Positions 50,230-59,444 are shown, numbered from the stretch's first letter. The stretch is DNA of 64,000 nt from Pararobbsia silviterrae (GCF_003628125.1 NZ_RBZU01000004.1:124001-188000); one strand, 5' to 3'. Notes: generated from the letters alone by a model not told the origin. Made by a program: numbers and translations.

Positions 50230-51894
50230 ATGCCGCATCCGTATGAGGAGGGTCTCGCGCGGCGCGAGGCCAACTACGTTCCGCTGACGCCGGTCGATTT
50301 CATCGCGCGGGCGGCCGAGGTCTATGGCGACCGTCTGGCCGTCGTTCATGGCGACGTGCGCCGCACGTGGCGCGAGACCTATGCGCGCACGCGGCGTCTC
50401 GCGAGCGCGCTCGGGCGTGCGGGCATCGGCCGCGGGGATACGGTGGCGGCGTTGTTGCCGAACATCCCCGAGATGATCGAGGCGCACTTCGGCGTGCCGA
50501 TGCTCGGCGCCGTGCTGAACGCGATCAATACGCGGCTCGACGCGGCGACGGTGCTCTTCATGCTGCGTCACGGCGCGGCGAAGGTGCTCATCGTCGATAC
50601 CGAGTACGCCGAGATCGCGCAGCGCGCGGCGCTGGCGTTTCCCGAACTCAAGATCGTGAGCGTGGCCGACATCGCGCCCGCGGATCCCGAACGCTTTGCG
50701 CGCGCGCTCGACTATGAAGCGTTCCTCGAACAGGGCGATCCCGAGTTCGCCTGGCAGCCGCCTGCCGACGAGTGGGATGCGATCGCGCTCAACTACACGT
50801 CGGGCACGACGGGCGATCCGAAGGGTGTCGTCTATCACCATCGCGGCGCGTATCTGAACGCGGTCAGCAACATCCTCGAGTGGGACCTGCCCAAGCATGC
50901 CGTCTACCTTTGGACGCTGCCGCTGTTTCATTGCAACGGCTGGTGTTTCCCCTGGACGATCGCCGCGCGCGCGGGCGTCAACGTCTGCTTGCGCAAGTTC
51001 GACGCGAAGCAGGTCTTCGAGCTGATCCGCACGGAGCGCGTGACGCACTATTGCGGCGCGCCGATCGTGCAGGGCGCGCTCGCCGATGCGCCCGCCGAGT
51101 ATCGCGCGGGCATCGCGCATACGGTCTACACGATGGTCGCGGGCGCGCCGCCCGCGCCGGCCGTCATCGCGAAGATGAAGACGATCGGCATCGAGCTCAC
51201 GCATGTCTACGGGCTTACGGAGGTCTATGGACCGGCATCGGTGTGCGCGGAGCAGGAGAGCTGGAAGACGCTGCCCGACGACGAGCAAGCGCGTCTCGCC
51301 GCGCGCCAGGGGGTGCGTTATCACTTGCAGGCGGGCATCAGCGTGCGCGATCCCGACACGATGGAGCCGGTGCCGAACGATGGCGAAACGCTCGGCGAGA
51401 TCATGTTTCGCGGCAACATCTGCATGAAGGGGTATCTGAAGAACGTGCGCGCGACCGATGACGCGTTCCGCGGCGGCTGGTTCCATACGGGCGATCTCGG
51501 CGTCATGACGTCAGACGGCTATGTACGGATCACCGATCGCAGCAAGGACATCATTATTTCGGGCGGCGAGAACATATCGAGCATCGAGGTCGAGGATGCG
51601 CTGTATCGGCATCCGGCCGTCGCGATTGCAGCCGTCGTCGCGATGCCCGACGAGAAATGGGGCGAGGTGCCGTGCGCGTTCGTCGAACTGCGGGACGGGG
51701 CGAGCGCGACGGCGGAAGAGATCATCGAGCACTGCCGCCGCTTGCTTGCGCGCTACAAGGTGCCGCGCGTCGTGACCTTCGGCGAGATTCCGCGAACCGC
51801 GACGGGCAAGATCCAGAAATATGCGCTGCGCGCGCAGGTCGGATCGAAGCGTGCGATCGACATGGGCAGCGATCGGGGGCAGACGGGTCAATAG
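50230..51894 (+). CDS. Acyl-CoA synthetase (AMP-binding family)
   Basis: This is a 554-residue adenylate-forming enzyme with AGGAG before the ATG at 50230. The P-loop-like motif is Y-T-S-G-T-T-G-D-P-K-G-V, the A5 region is T-H-V-Y-G-L-T-E-V-Y-G-P, and the C-terminal catalytic lysine lies in R-T-A-T-G-K-I-Q-K-Y. The domain-linker motif is S-K-D-I-I-I-S-G-G-E-N. The set is typical of medium-chain or short-chain acyl-CoA synthetases. It activates a fatty or related acid with ATP and CoA in the cytoplasm. It stands alone before the repeat-rich spacer. Confidence 0.93.
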   Translation: MPHPYEEGLARREANYVPLTPVDFIARAAEVYGDRLAVVHGDVRRTWRETYARTRRLASALGRAGIGRGDTVAALLPNIPEMIEAHFGVPMLGAVLNAINTRLDAATVLFMLRHGAAKVLIVDTEYAEIAQRAALAFPELKIVSVADIAPADPERFARALDYEAFLEQGDPEFAWQPPADEWDAIALNYTSGTTGDPKGVVYHHRGAYLNAVSNILEWDLPKHAVYLWTLPLFHCNGWCFPWTIAARAGVNVCLRKFDAKQVFELIRTERVTHYCGAPIVQGALADAPAEYRAGIAHTVYTMVAGAPPAPAVIAKMKTIGIELTHVYGLTEVYGPASVCAEQESWKTLPDDEQARLAARQGVRYHLQAGISVRDPDTMEPVPNDGETLGEIMFRGNICMKGYLKNVRATDDAFRGGWFHTGDLGVMTSDGYVRITDRSKDIIISGGENISSIEVEDALYRHPAVAIAAVVAMPDEKWGEVPCAFVELRDGASATAEEIIEHCRRLLARYKVPRVVTFGEIPRTATGKIQKYALRAQVGSKRAIDMGSDRGQTGQ

Positions 51895-53116
51895 GAGCGG
51901 GGTGACGCGGAGGCGGGATCGCGCGCGCGGCGCGGCGGCGATGTCGAACCTGGGACGGGGCGGCGGCGGGGCGAATTCGACGGCTGTCCGAGGTCGGCGC
52001 CGTCATGTCGGCGCCGGGTGCGAACGCGGCCTGGACGGCGCCGCGTCGCGCGTCGCGCTCGAAGCCTTGCGAACCTCCCCCGAAGCTCGCAAGGCCGGAT
52101 CGCGACCCCGGCCGACACTTTCTGCTTGCCGGCCCGACCCTGCGCGCGCTTCCCCAAGCGCACGCACAGTCTTACGGCCGGATGCTGCACCTGCCTACAT
52201 CCCCCAAACATCGTTACATCGGACTTCACGACACCTTCAACAGCGGACTGCGCCTGCGTTTCTCTGAAACGAACTTCAACTGCACACCGCACTTGCTACT
52301 ACGCACATTTCCAACGGACGAACGGGACTGCTTCCACTTCGAACCACGACTGCGTGCAACGGACTGCGACTACAGGTATCGACGTTTGACCCAAACAACG
52401 GGTGCTGCGTGCTGCGACAACGACGCTGCGATACGGCCACTTCGAACTGCGACTGCGTGCAACGGACTGCGACTACAGGTATCGACGTTTGACCCCAAAC
52501 AACGGGTGCTGCGTGCTGCGACAACGATGCTGCGATACGGCCACTTCGAACTGCGACTGCGTGCAACGGACTGCGACTACAGGTATCGACGTTTGACCCC
52601 AAACAACGGGTACTGCGTGCTGCGACAACGATGCTGCGATACGGCTACTTCCAACTGCCACTTCCCACTGCGACTGCGTGCTGCCACTTCGACCACATAC
52701 ACCGGCGCGGGATGTCAAACATCGGATATCGCGCGCTGCGACGACGGTGTTGCGGTACTTGGATTTCCTCCCCAACCCCAAGACTTCGGTACGGCGACTG
52801 CATCCTTCGACAACGCGACTTCGACTGTGAAGACCTACAACGGACCGACGCCTGCTTTGACGGCCTTTGAGACGGCGTCCACACGAACCCCATGTGGACG
52901 CTTGCTGCTTGCTGCTCACCCTTTGAAACGGACCTTCAGATACGACACCACGGTACTGCGACAACAGACTGCTCCGGTACCACTACGACGCCCATCTCCA
53001 ACGGACTCTTTGACGCTTGCATCCCCTGTCCATGCCCATGCGCAGGGATGCGGATCTCGACGGCATCGGCTCACGTCCTGTCGACAAGCAAGGTCTCAAG
53101 CACGCGGCCGATGCGT
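51895..53116. other. 1.2-kb region without a convincing gene
   Basis: This is the longest stretch in the window lacking a recognisable gene. Both strands contain long open frames (for example plus 52005-53216 and minus 52473-52964), but their products are Cys/Thr/Arg-rich, have no domain and no ribosome binding site, and run through a repeat whose period is not a multiple of three. Composition is visibly less GC-rich than the flanks and full of CTGCGAC, CTTCGAC and CGGAC motifs. The 104-bp tandem repeat lies at its centre. Confidence 0.6.
52334..52644. repeat. Three-copy ~104-bp tandem repeat
   Basis: Copies start at 52334 (103 bp), 52437 (104 bp) and 52541 (104 bp), and a degenerate fourth begins at 52645 and fades by about 52690. 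Copies 2 and 3 differ by a single visible base; copy 1 has one deleted C and about three substitutions. Each unit begins CCACTTCGAACTGCGACTGC and contains GGTATCGACGTTTGACC and repeated CTGCGAC words. The near-identity implies recent duplication or ongoing homogenisation. Confidence 0.92.
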
Positions 53117-54106
53117 TCAGGCCGACACCGCCGCGTGCGTATCGAAGCGCGCGCCCGTGCGCAACACGCGGCGCAACGTATCGGCGAGTTCTTCGGCAAC
53201 GAACTTGGCCACATAGGCGTCCGCGCCGACGCGCGACACATGCTGCTCGTTCGTCGTACCCGAGAGCGACGAGTGAATGACGACCGGGATCGAACGGAAG
53301 CGCGGATCGCCCTTGATATTGCGCGTCAGCGTGAAGCCGTCCATCTCGGGCATCTCAAGGTCGGTCAGCACGAGCGCGACGCGGTCGTGCGCTGTCTGGC
53401 CCTTGCTCTGCGCATCCTTCGCGATCGTTTCCAGACGCTCCCAGGCTTCCTTGCCCGTCTTTGTCATGAGCACCGGCGCGCCGAGCGCCTGGAGGCCTTG
53501 CTCGATCAGCGTGCGCGCGACGGCCGAGTCGTCGGCCGCGAGAATCACCGTGCCTTCGGGCAACTTCAAATTCGGTCCGATCGTCTCGGGGTTCACTTCG
53601 GCCGCATGCTGCGGCAGCACGTCACGCAGGATCTGCTCGACGTCGAGCACCTGAACGAGACGTCCGCCCGCATCGCCGTCGAGCCGCGCGATGCTCGTGA
53701 TATCGCCGCCGACCGCGCTGGCTTCGGCCGACAACACCTGCTTCCAGTCGAGTCGCGCGATATCGTCGACTTCCTCGACCGCGAAGCCTTGCGTCGAACG
53801 CTGGAACTCGGTGACCATCAGGATCCTCGGGCCGTTGCGCGGCGTGCATCCGACACGTCCCGCGAGATCGATGACCGGGATCACCTGGCCACGGATATCC
53901 GCGACGCCGAGCACATTCGGGTCCGCGCCGACGACGGGGACCACATGCGGCATCTCGAGAATCTCGCGAACCTTGAACACGTTGATGCCGTACAGCTCAC
54001 GCTGATCCGTGCCGGGCGCTTCGCCGAGCCTGAACAGCAACAACTCGAACTGGTTGTTGCGGATCAGGTTGGAGCGTTCGTCAATCTCTTGTTGCGAATT
54101 TCGCAT
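53117..54106 (-). CDS. cheV: CheV-type chemotaxis coupling protein
   Basis: This is a 329-residue CheW-receiver fusion. The N-terminal CheW domain (residues 15-165) includes N-Q-F-E-L-L-L-F, Y-G-I-N-V-F-K-V-R-E-I-L-E and V-L-G-V-A-D-I-R-G-Q-V-I-P-V-I-D-L-A. The C-terminal receiver (about 190-315) has A-A-D-D-S, the phospho-acceptor Asp in L-V-L-T-D-L-E-M-P-E-M-D-G, and K-F-V-A-E-E. The ATG at 54106 is used because the frame upstream offers only TTG. CheV couples chemoreceptors to CheA and tunes adaptation by phosphorylation. No other che gene is nearby. Confidence 0.94.
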   Translation of the reverse strand: MRNSQQEIDERSNLIRNNQFELLLFRLGEAPGTDQRELYGINVFKVREILEMPHVVPVVGADPNVLGVADIRGQVIPVIDLAGRVGCTPRNGPRILMVTEFQRSTQGFAVEEVDDIARLDWKQVLSAEASAVGGDITSIARLDGDAGGRLVQVLDVEQILRDVLPQHAAEVNPETIGPNLKLPEGTVILAADDSAVARTLIEQGLQALGAPVLMTKTGKEAWERLETIAKDAQSKGQTAHDRVALVLTDLEMPEMDGFTLTRNIKGDPRFRSIPVVIHSSLSGTTNEQHVSRVGADAYVAKFVAEELADTLRRVLRTGARFDTHAAVSA

Positions 54107-54417
54107 GGCGATCAATAGGTTGTGGACTCAAAGAACCGCCGGCATGTGCCCGTGAGACCGCGTCGGGCGGCAATCCGGCGCCACTTGCCGCACGTTTGAT
54201 CTGTTTATCGACCGGCCGCGCCGGTACTTGATGGTGAATTAGGGTATCCGAGCGGAATTTTTTATCGATTCGTGATGCAAATCATCCACTTGGGTACTTT
54301 TGACCATCCTTGTGGATGAAAAACGGTCTTCAGCAGCCGCTTAAGCCTTTAGGGGCGGGGGTTTTCGGGATGGCGGGGGCGCGCGGGCCGGGGGGCTTTC
54401 ATTGCGTAAGGCGCGTG

Positions 54418-54457
54418 CGAGAAGGGGGCTAGAAGGGGGGCGAGAAGGGGGCTAGAA
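54418..54457. repeat. 17-bp direct repeat in the cheV / GntR spacer
   Basis: CGAGAAGGGGGCTAGAA occurs at 54418-54434 and again at 54441-54457, period 23. It lies in the 546-base region between the divergent cheV and GntR genes (54107-54652). That region otherwise contains only a G-rich stretch (54350-54460) and the TATAAT at 54581. No gene is apparent there. Confidence 0.7.
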
Positions 54458-54580
54458 ACGTGCGAGGCCACGTGCGTGGAGGACATGCGCCGCGCACATG
54501 ACGGGCGGGATTCTGAACGCCGGATCGCGCGTCGGATCGGGTGTCGTTTCGCACGCGGCGGAGTCGTGGGGGCGCGCGAA

Positions 54581-54586
54581 TATAAT
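54581..54586 (+). promoter_or_regulatory. -10 element of the GntR gene
   Basis: A perfect TATAAT at 54581-54586 stands out in GC-rich DNA, 66 bases before the ATG at 54653. The -35 position (about 54558-54563) is poor, so the promoter may depend on an activator or be weak. Confidence 0.4.
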
Positions 54587-54652
54587 GCGCAAAGTGTGGC
54601 GGTCCGCACGGCCGCCCGTCTGGCTTCGCTACCTTGTCCGCGACCCGAATTC

Positions 54653-55450
54653 ATGAAACCCGACCGCAACGATCCGCAGCTTTTTGTTTCGCGCGTCTTG
54701 GGCTCCGATCCGGTGCTTGACCGCTCAAAGCCGTTGCCCGCGCAGATCTATCATCTGCTGCGCCAGGCGATCGTCACGATGCAGCTCAATCCGATGGACG
54801 TGATCTTCGAACGCGTGCTCGCCGATACGCTCGGCATCTCGCGCACGCCGGTCCGCGAAGCGCTGCTGCAGCTCGCGCGCGAAGACCTCGTGCTGATCGC
54901 CGCGCAATCGGGGACCTATGTCGCGCCCGTGCGCCGCGAGCAATTCGTCGAAAGCGCGTTGATCCGGCGCGTGCTTGAAACGGCGAGCATCCGTCAGGCG
55001 GCGGACATCATCACCGATCGCGAAGTCGAACAGCTTCGCACGATTCACGACGCGCACAAGCGCGCGATCGCGCGCGGCGATGCCGTCGCCGCGATCGCCT
55101 ACGACAATGCCTTTCATGAAACCGTCAGCCGCGCGGCGAAGTTGCCGAAGGTGCTTCAGCTTGTCGCACTCGCGCGTGCGCCGATCGATCGCGTCCGGCA
55201 TATCACGGTGCGCGATCCCGACGTCGGGCAGGACACGCTGACTCAACACGAACGCGTGCTCGACGCGCTCGCGCGCCGCGATCCGGATGCGGCCGAGGCG
55301 GCCTTGCGCAGGCATCTCGATGAAGCGTTCGAACGCCAGCAAAAGGAGTTCGATGCACGCGTCGCGTTGTTCAGCGGCTCGGATACGACCGACCGTGGGC
55401 CGGCCGACCGCGGCCCGGCCGATCGTGGCACGACTGATCGCCCCGACTGA
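54653..55450 (+). CDS. GntR/FadR-family regulator, possibly AphS-like
   Basis: This is a 265-residue protein. The winged helix is at about 25-90 (L-P-A-Q-I-Y-H-L-L-R-Q-A-I-V, L-G-I-S-R-T-P-V-R-E-A-L-L-Q-L-A-R-E) and the FCD ligand-binding domain at about 100-240, with metal-site histidines in A-F-H-E-T-V-S and T-Q-H-E-R-V-L-D-A-L. The tail repeats D-R-G-P-A and is encoded by a minisatellite. It is convergent with the phenol-sensing activator gene. In Comamonas a GntR repressor (AphS) adjoins the phenol hydroxylase genes, so a repressor role over dmpKLMNOP is a reasonable inference. Confidence 0.88.
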   Translation: MKPDRNDPQLFVSRVLGSDPVLDRSKPLPAQIYHLLRQAIVTMQLNPMDVIFERVLADTLGISRTPVREALLQLAREDLVLIAAQSGTYVAPVRREQFVESALIRRVLETASIRQAADIITDREVEQLRTIHDAHKRAIARGDAVAAIAYDNAFHETVSRAAKLPKVLQLVALARAPIDRVRHITVRDPDVGQDTLTQHERVLDALARRDPDAAEAALRRHLDEAFERQQKEFDARVALFSGSDTTDRGPADRGPADRGTTDRPD

Positions 55451-55503
55451 TCACGGCGCGACCGATCGCAACCCGACTGATCGCGGCCCGACCGATCGCG
55501 GCC
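55386..55503. repeat. Eight-unit ~15-bp minisatellite across a stop codon
   Basis: Eight units of 14-15 bp follow the pattern CGACCGATCGCGGCC and start at 55386, 55401, 55416, 55431, 55445, 55459, 55474 and 55489. The first four encode the D-R-G-P-A-type tail of the GntR protein. Two 14-bp units (55431 and 55445) shift the frame, and the stop TGA of the gene lies in the fifth (55448-55450). Copy-number change would lengthen, shorten or re-frame the protein's C-terminus. Confidence 0.9.
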
Positions 55504-55565
55504 CGACCTAACCCCGTCCGAACATGTGCCGCCGATCGATCACGATCGGGTCCACCGCAGTCCCG

Positions 55566-57386
55566 CTAGACCCTGAGTCCGCGGCTGCGCAGCCGGTAAA
55601 CGAGTTGCGGGCGCGTGATGCCGAGCAGGCGCGCCGCCGCCGATAGATTCCCCTGCGCGCGTTCGACGGCGCTCTTGAGCAGCGCCGTTTCGATATCGTC
55701 GAGCGAGGTCGGTTGCGCCTCGGTGCCGACCCCGAGCAGCAACTGATTGACCTTGCGCGTCACGCGTTCGACCTCGGACGCGTGTGCCGAACCCGCGCGC
55801 GCGGCGAGGTCGTGAGACGGCGCGAGCGTGCCGTCCGAGTCGAGTCCGAACAGCGACGCCTGGATTTTTTCACCGCTCGTGAACAGATGGCTCAGATCGA
55901 TCGCGCCGCCATCGGACGCGAGGATCACGCCGCGCTCGACGATGTTCTCCATTTCGCGGATATTGCCGGGCCAGTCGTACGAGAGCAGCGCGTCGATCGC
56001 GCGGCCCGTGAAGCCCGTGATCGCGCGTCCGTGGCGCAGCCCGTATTTGCGCAGCAGATGATTGAGCAGCACGGGGATGTCCTCTTTGCGTTCGCGCAGC
56101 GAGGGCACCGTGATCGGAAAGACGTTGAGCCGGAAATACAGATCCTCGCGAAAGCGTCCGGCCTTGATCTCGTCGCGCAGATCGAGATTCGTCGCGGCGA
56201 TCACGCGCACGTCGACGCGGCGCGTGCGGCTATCGCCGACGCGTTCGATCTCGCCTTCCTGCAGCGCGCGCAGCAGTTTGCCTTGCGCCGTCATGCTCAG
56301 GATGCCGACCTCGTCGAGAAACAACGTGCCGCCGTTCGCGCGTTCGAAACGGCCCTCGCGGCTTTTCGTCGCGTCCGTATAAGCGCCTTTTTCGACGCCG
56401 AACAATTCGGCCTCGATCAATTGTTCGGGGATCGCCGCGCAGTTGATCGCCACGAACGGTCCGTCGCTGACGGTGCTGATCCGATGCAGCGTGCGCGCGC
56501 AGACCTCCTTGCCGACACCGCTTTCGCCGAGGAACAGCACGGTCGCGCGCGTCGTGGCGACGCGCCGGATCATATGACAGACCGCATTGAAGCCCGGCGA
56601 CGCGCCGACCATATTGGCGTCGCCGAAAGCCGTCGGCGTGTCGGCGGCGGCGCGCGCCCCGGTGTCGCCGTCGCGCTGCGGCGCCATGACCGACAAGCCT
56701 TGCGAAAACGACTGCGCCTGCATGAAGCGCAAGTCGTCGGCGGCCGCCTCGCCCCAGTCCTCGACGGGCATGCCGACGATCCTGCAATGCGCCTGGCCGA
56801 GCGCGCGGCATTCGACTTCGCGATAGAGGATCGGCCGCCCCATGAAAACGCTCGTATAGCCCGATGCATAGCCGATTTGCGTCCAGCAGACGGGCTCGGC
56901 GCCGATGCCGTAGATGCGGATGTGTTCCTCGTCTTCGGCGCATTGCTTCCAGAGGAATTCGCCGTAGTACTTGCCGCGCTCGACGTCGATTTCGAGCCGC
57001 ACGGGTTCGACGGCCGTGATGCCTTCGAGCATATGGAGCTGCGGCCCGACCGAGAACATCTCCATGACGCTGTTGTCGGGCCGCACGCGCCGCGCGAGTT
57101 CGGCGTCGCGCGCGCCCGAGTTGTATCCCATGCGCGTGAGCAGTCCGCGCGCGGCTTCGAGCCCGAGACTTTCGATGAGTTCGCGGCGCATCGCGCCGAT
57201 CGCGCCCGTATGCGTGAGCACCATGCGCTGATCGTCGAGCCAGATGCGGCCTTCCTCCGGCACGAAATGCAGCCGTGACATGAGGTCCGCGATATCGGGG
57301 TAGCGAATGCGATCGACGGACGCGCTCGTCGGTGCGGCAGTCGCATCGGGGGCGGGCGTGCGCGTTCGCGATTTCTCGGCGTGCAT
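55566..57386 (-). CDS. Aromatic-sensing sigma-54 activator (DmpR/MopR/XylR type)
   Basis: This is a 606-residue NtrC-class activator from the ATG at 57386. The XylR_N plus V4R sensor domain (about 25-210) contains the zinc site of the MopR type: Cys167, Glu190, Cys193 and Cys201 have exactly the spacing 23/3/8 of C155-E178-C181-C189 in MopR. The likely phenol contacts are His118 and Trp146. AAA+ domain: Walker A G-E-S-G-V-G-K-E (287-294), Walker B T-L-F-L-D-E (354-359). The sigma-54 contact loop reads G-A-Y-T-D-A (334-339) instead of G-A-F-T-G-A. A Fis-type HTH is at the end ([13 protein letters not shown]). It is divergent from dmpKLMNOP. Confidence 0.93.
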   Translation of the reverse strand: MHAEKSRTRTPAPDATAAPTSASVDRIRYPDIADLMSRLHFVPEEGRIWLDDQRMVLTHTGAIGAMRRELIESLGLEAARGLLTRMGYNSGARDAELARRVRPDNSVMEMFSVGPQLHMLEGITAVEPVRLEIDVERGKYYGEFLWKQCAEDEEHIRIYGIGAEPVCWTQIGYASGYTSVFMGRPILYREVECRALGQAHCRIVGMPVEDWGEAAADDLRFMQAQSFSQGLSVMAPQRDGDTGARAAADTPTAFGDANMVGASPGFNAVCHMIRRVATTRATVLFLGESGVGKEVCARTLHRISTVSDGPFVAINCAAIPEQLIEAELFGVEKGAYTDATKSREGRFERANGGTLFLDEVGILSMTAQGKLLRALQEGEIERVGDSRTRRVDVRVIAATNLDLRDEIKAGRFREDLYFRLNVFPITVPSLRERKEDIPVLLNHLLRKYGLRHGRAITGFTGRAIDALLSYDWPGNIREMENIVERGVILASDGGAIDLSHLFTSGEKIQASLFGLDSDGTLAPSHDLAARAGSAHASEVERVTRKVNQLLLGVGTEAQPTSLDDIETALLKSAVERAQGNLSAAARLLGITRPQLVYRLRSRGLRV

Positions 57387-57462
57387 GGCGTGGGCTCCGG
57401 GGGCGTAGAGCCCGACCATAGGGCATTGCGATAGCGTCCGCAATCCTCGCCGACCATGCCTG

Positions 57463-57524
57463 TTCATTTGATGAAGTGCGCGACGGGTCGCGCGGTCTCG
57501 ATTCGATCATTTGATCAAATGATC
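57463..57524. promoter_or_regulatory. Enhancer palindromes for the aromatic activator
   Basis: A perfect 20-bp palindrome, GATCATTTGATCAAATGATC, lies at 57505-57524, and a shorter dyad TTCAT-TTG-ATGAA at 57463-57475. Their core TTGATCAA resembles XylR/DmpR upstream activating sequences. Their centres are about 130 and 176 bp upstream of the -24 element, the usual enhancer distance. They could also serve the GntR-type repressor. Confidence 0.72.
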
Positions 57525-57643
57525 TTCGCCCGCGGCGCGTCGCGCGCACGTCGACACGCGAGCGGCGCACCGCGCGCGAACGCCGGCCCGGCGCGGCCGC
57601 ACGACGTTGACGCGTCGCACAAGGGGCGCCGCGCATGGCCGCT

Positions 57644-57659
57644 TGGCATGGTGCCTGCA
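57644..57659 (+). promoter_or_regulatory. Sigma-54 promoter of dmpKLMNOP
   Basis: The sequence TGGCATGGTGCCTGCA has GG (57645-57646) and GC (57657-57658) ten bases apart, matching TGGCACG-N4-TTGCA with small deviations. Initiation near 57670 gives a leader of about 65 bases before dmpK. Confidence 0.82.
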
Positions 57660-57734
57660 TAGAGCGAGTCGCCCCACGAGGCGATCACGAACACAGACAT
57701 CGCGCGACGTCGGCGCGATCAGGAGACAGACACC

Positions 57735-58025
57735 ATGCCCCATGCTCATGGGCTCGACGCGCGCGCGGCCAGCGCCGCGGCTGAAGCACGCTTCGATCTC
57801 ACCCGCCGCTACGTGCGGTTTCGCGAGCGCAATGCGCGCGGCTATGTCGAGTTCGATTTTTCGATCGGCGACCCCAGACTCAGCGTCGAGCTCGTCATGT
57901 CGGAAGCCGATTACGCGACGTTTTGCATAACGAATCGCGTGACGTTCCTCAGCGAAGACGAAGCTCACGCGATCGATTCGGATCATCAGAAATGGCGTTA
58001 CGGACAGCCGGGTCTGTCCGAGTAG
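57735..58025 (+). CDS. dmpK: Phenol hydroxylase P0 assembly subunit
   Basis: This is a 96-residue DmpK-type protein. The family core F-D-L-T-R-R-Y-V-R-F-R-E-R-N-A-R-G-Y-V-E-F-D-F and V-T-F-L-S-E-D-E are present. P0 is needed for iron insertion or assembly of the active hydroxylase and is not a component of the turnover complex. It is the first gene of the operon, 65 bases after the predicted start site, with AGGAGA upstream of the ATG. Confidence 0.92.
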   Translation: MPHAHGLDARAASAAAEARFDLTRRYVRFRERNARGYVEFDFSIGDPRLSVELVMSEADYATFCITNRVTFLSEDEAHAIDSDHQKWRYGQPGLSE

Positions 58026-58092
58026 GTCGGGCTCGCCACGCCGATCCCTTGTTGAGGGCCTATCCAGAAAGGCCCATCCAGGAGACATCACG

Positions 58093-59157
58093 ATGCAGAT
58101 CGATATCAAGACCTCGAACGTCGAGCAGATTCGTCAGACGTTCTCGCACGTGGCGCGCCGGCTCGGCGCGGACAAGCCCGCGTCGCGCTATCAGGAGGCG
58201 ACGCTCGAACTTCAGCCCGAGACGAATTTTCACTATCGGCCCCTATGGGAGCCGGACCGCGAACTGTACGACAAGCGCCGGACCGCGATCCGGATGAACG
58301 ACTGGTACGCGTTCAAGGACCCGCGCCAGTACTACTACGGCGCCTATACGATCACGCGCGCGCGCCAGCAGGACGCGATGGAAAAGAGTCTCGACTTCGT
58401 CGGCAAGCGCGGCCTGCTGTCGAACCTCGACGATAACGCGCGGGTGCGGATCGCCTCGCTGATCGTGCCGCTGCGTCATGTCGAATGGGCCGCGAACACG
58501 AATAATTGTTACGTGACCGGTTACGGATGGGGCACGGCCATCACACAGGCGACGATGTTTCATTCGATGGATCGACTGGGTCTCGCGCAATACCAATCGC
58601 GTATCGGCTTGCTGCTCGACGGCAACACGGGCGCGTCGCTGACCGAAGGCAAACAGCGCTGGCTCGAAGACCCCACCTGGCAACCGTTGCGGCGCGCGGT
58701 CGAGAACCTCATGGTCGTGCGCGACTGGTTCGAAACCTTCGTCGCGCAGAACCTCGTGCTCGACGGGCTGCTTTATCCGCTTGTCTATACGCATATCGAT
58801 GCCGCGCTCGCGAAGCAGTATGGCCCGGGCTTGAGCCTGCTCCACGAGTTTTCGGTGACGTGGTTCGACGAAACGAGCCGCTGGGTCGATGCGACGGTCA
58901 AGACGGCCGCCACGGAATCACCCGCGAATGCGGCCTGCATCGGCGGATGGATTCGCGACTGGCGCGCGCAGGTGCTCGCCGGACTCCAGCCGATCGCGGA
59001 CGAGGCGCTCGGCGATCAGGCCGCGGCCGCGATCGCATCGGTCGTCGCGACCTTCGACGCGCGCCTTGCCAAGCTCGGCATCGCTTGGCCCGACGCGACC
59101 TCGGCCGACGCGTCGAGCGCTTCAAACACGGCACCCGCGGAGGCGAGCCATGGCTGA
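58093..59157 (+). CDS. dmpL: Phenol hydroxylase P1 (hydroxylase beta subunit)
   Basis: This is a 354-residue beta subunit of the diiron hydroxylase, all-helical and without metal ligands. Conserved segments are Y-Q-E-A-T-L-E-L-Q-P-E-T-N-F-H-Y-R-P-L-W-E-P-D-R-E-L-Y (in pieces) and D-P-R-Q-Y-Y-Y-G-A-Y-T-I-T-R-A-R-Q-Q. It forms the (alpha beta gamma)2 core with DmpN and DmpO. CAGGAGA precedes the ATG. Its last eight bases overlap dmpM. Confidence 0.95.
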   Translation: MQIDIKTSNVEQIRQTFSHVARRLGADKPASRYQEATLELQPETNFHYRPLWEPDRELYDKRRTAIRMNDWYAFKDPRQYYYGAYTITRARQQDAMEKSLDFVGKRGLLSNLDDNARVRIASLIVPLRHVEWAANTNNCYVTGYGWGTAITQATMFHSMDRLGLAQYQSRIGLLLDGNTGASLTEGKQRWLEDPTWQPLRRAVENLMVVRDWFETFVAQNLVLDGLLYPLVYTHIDAALAKQYGPGLSLLHEFSVTWFDETSRWVDATVKTAATESPANAACIGGWIRDWRAQVLAGLQPIADEALGDQAAAAIASVVATFDARLAKLGIAWPDATSADASSASNTAPAEASHG

Positions 59158-59422
59158 TTCCGTTTTTATCGCGTTTCAGACGAACGACGATTCGCGGCCG
59201 ATCATCGAAGCGATCGCCGAAGACAACCCGCACGCGGTCGTCAATGCATTTCCGGCCATGGTCAAGATCGATGCGGCCGGACGGCTCGTCATCAAACGCG
59301 CGTCGATCGAATCGCGGATCGGACGCGACTACGACCTGCGCGAGTTGCAGATCAATTTGATCTCGCTCGCGGGCAATATCGAAGAGACAGACGACGAATT
59401 CATTCTTGAGTGGAAAGCCTGA
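59150..59422 (+). CDS. dmpM: Phenol hydroxylase P2 (effector protein)
   Basis: This is a 90-residue cofactorless regulatory protein of the MmoB/DmpM family, starting M-A-D-S-V-F-I-A-F-Q-T-N-D. It has D-S-R-P-I-I-E-A-I-A-E-D-N and F-P-A-M-V-K-I-D, the usual core. It binds the hydroxylase and couples electron transfer to oxygen activation. It overlaps dmpL by eight bases. Confidence 0.94.
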   Translation: MADSVFIAFQTNDDSRPIIEAIAEDNPHAVVNAFPAMVKIDAAGRLVIKRASIESRIGRDYDLRELQINLISLAGNIEETDDEFILEWKA

Positions 59423-59444
59423 GCGCGCCCGAGGAGACAAGACA

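Noticed and set aside
52334-52690. CRISPR array
   Set aside because: Units are tandem without unique spacers and there are no cas genes; the 104-bp period is also far too long for repeat-spacer units.
52005-53216. A 403-codon plus-strand frame in the repeat region
   Set aside because: No ribosome binding site, no domain, frame shifts between repeat copies because the period is not a multiple of three, and it overlaps the end of cheV on the other strand.
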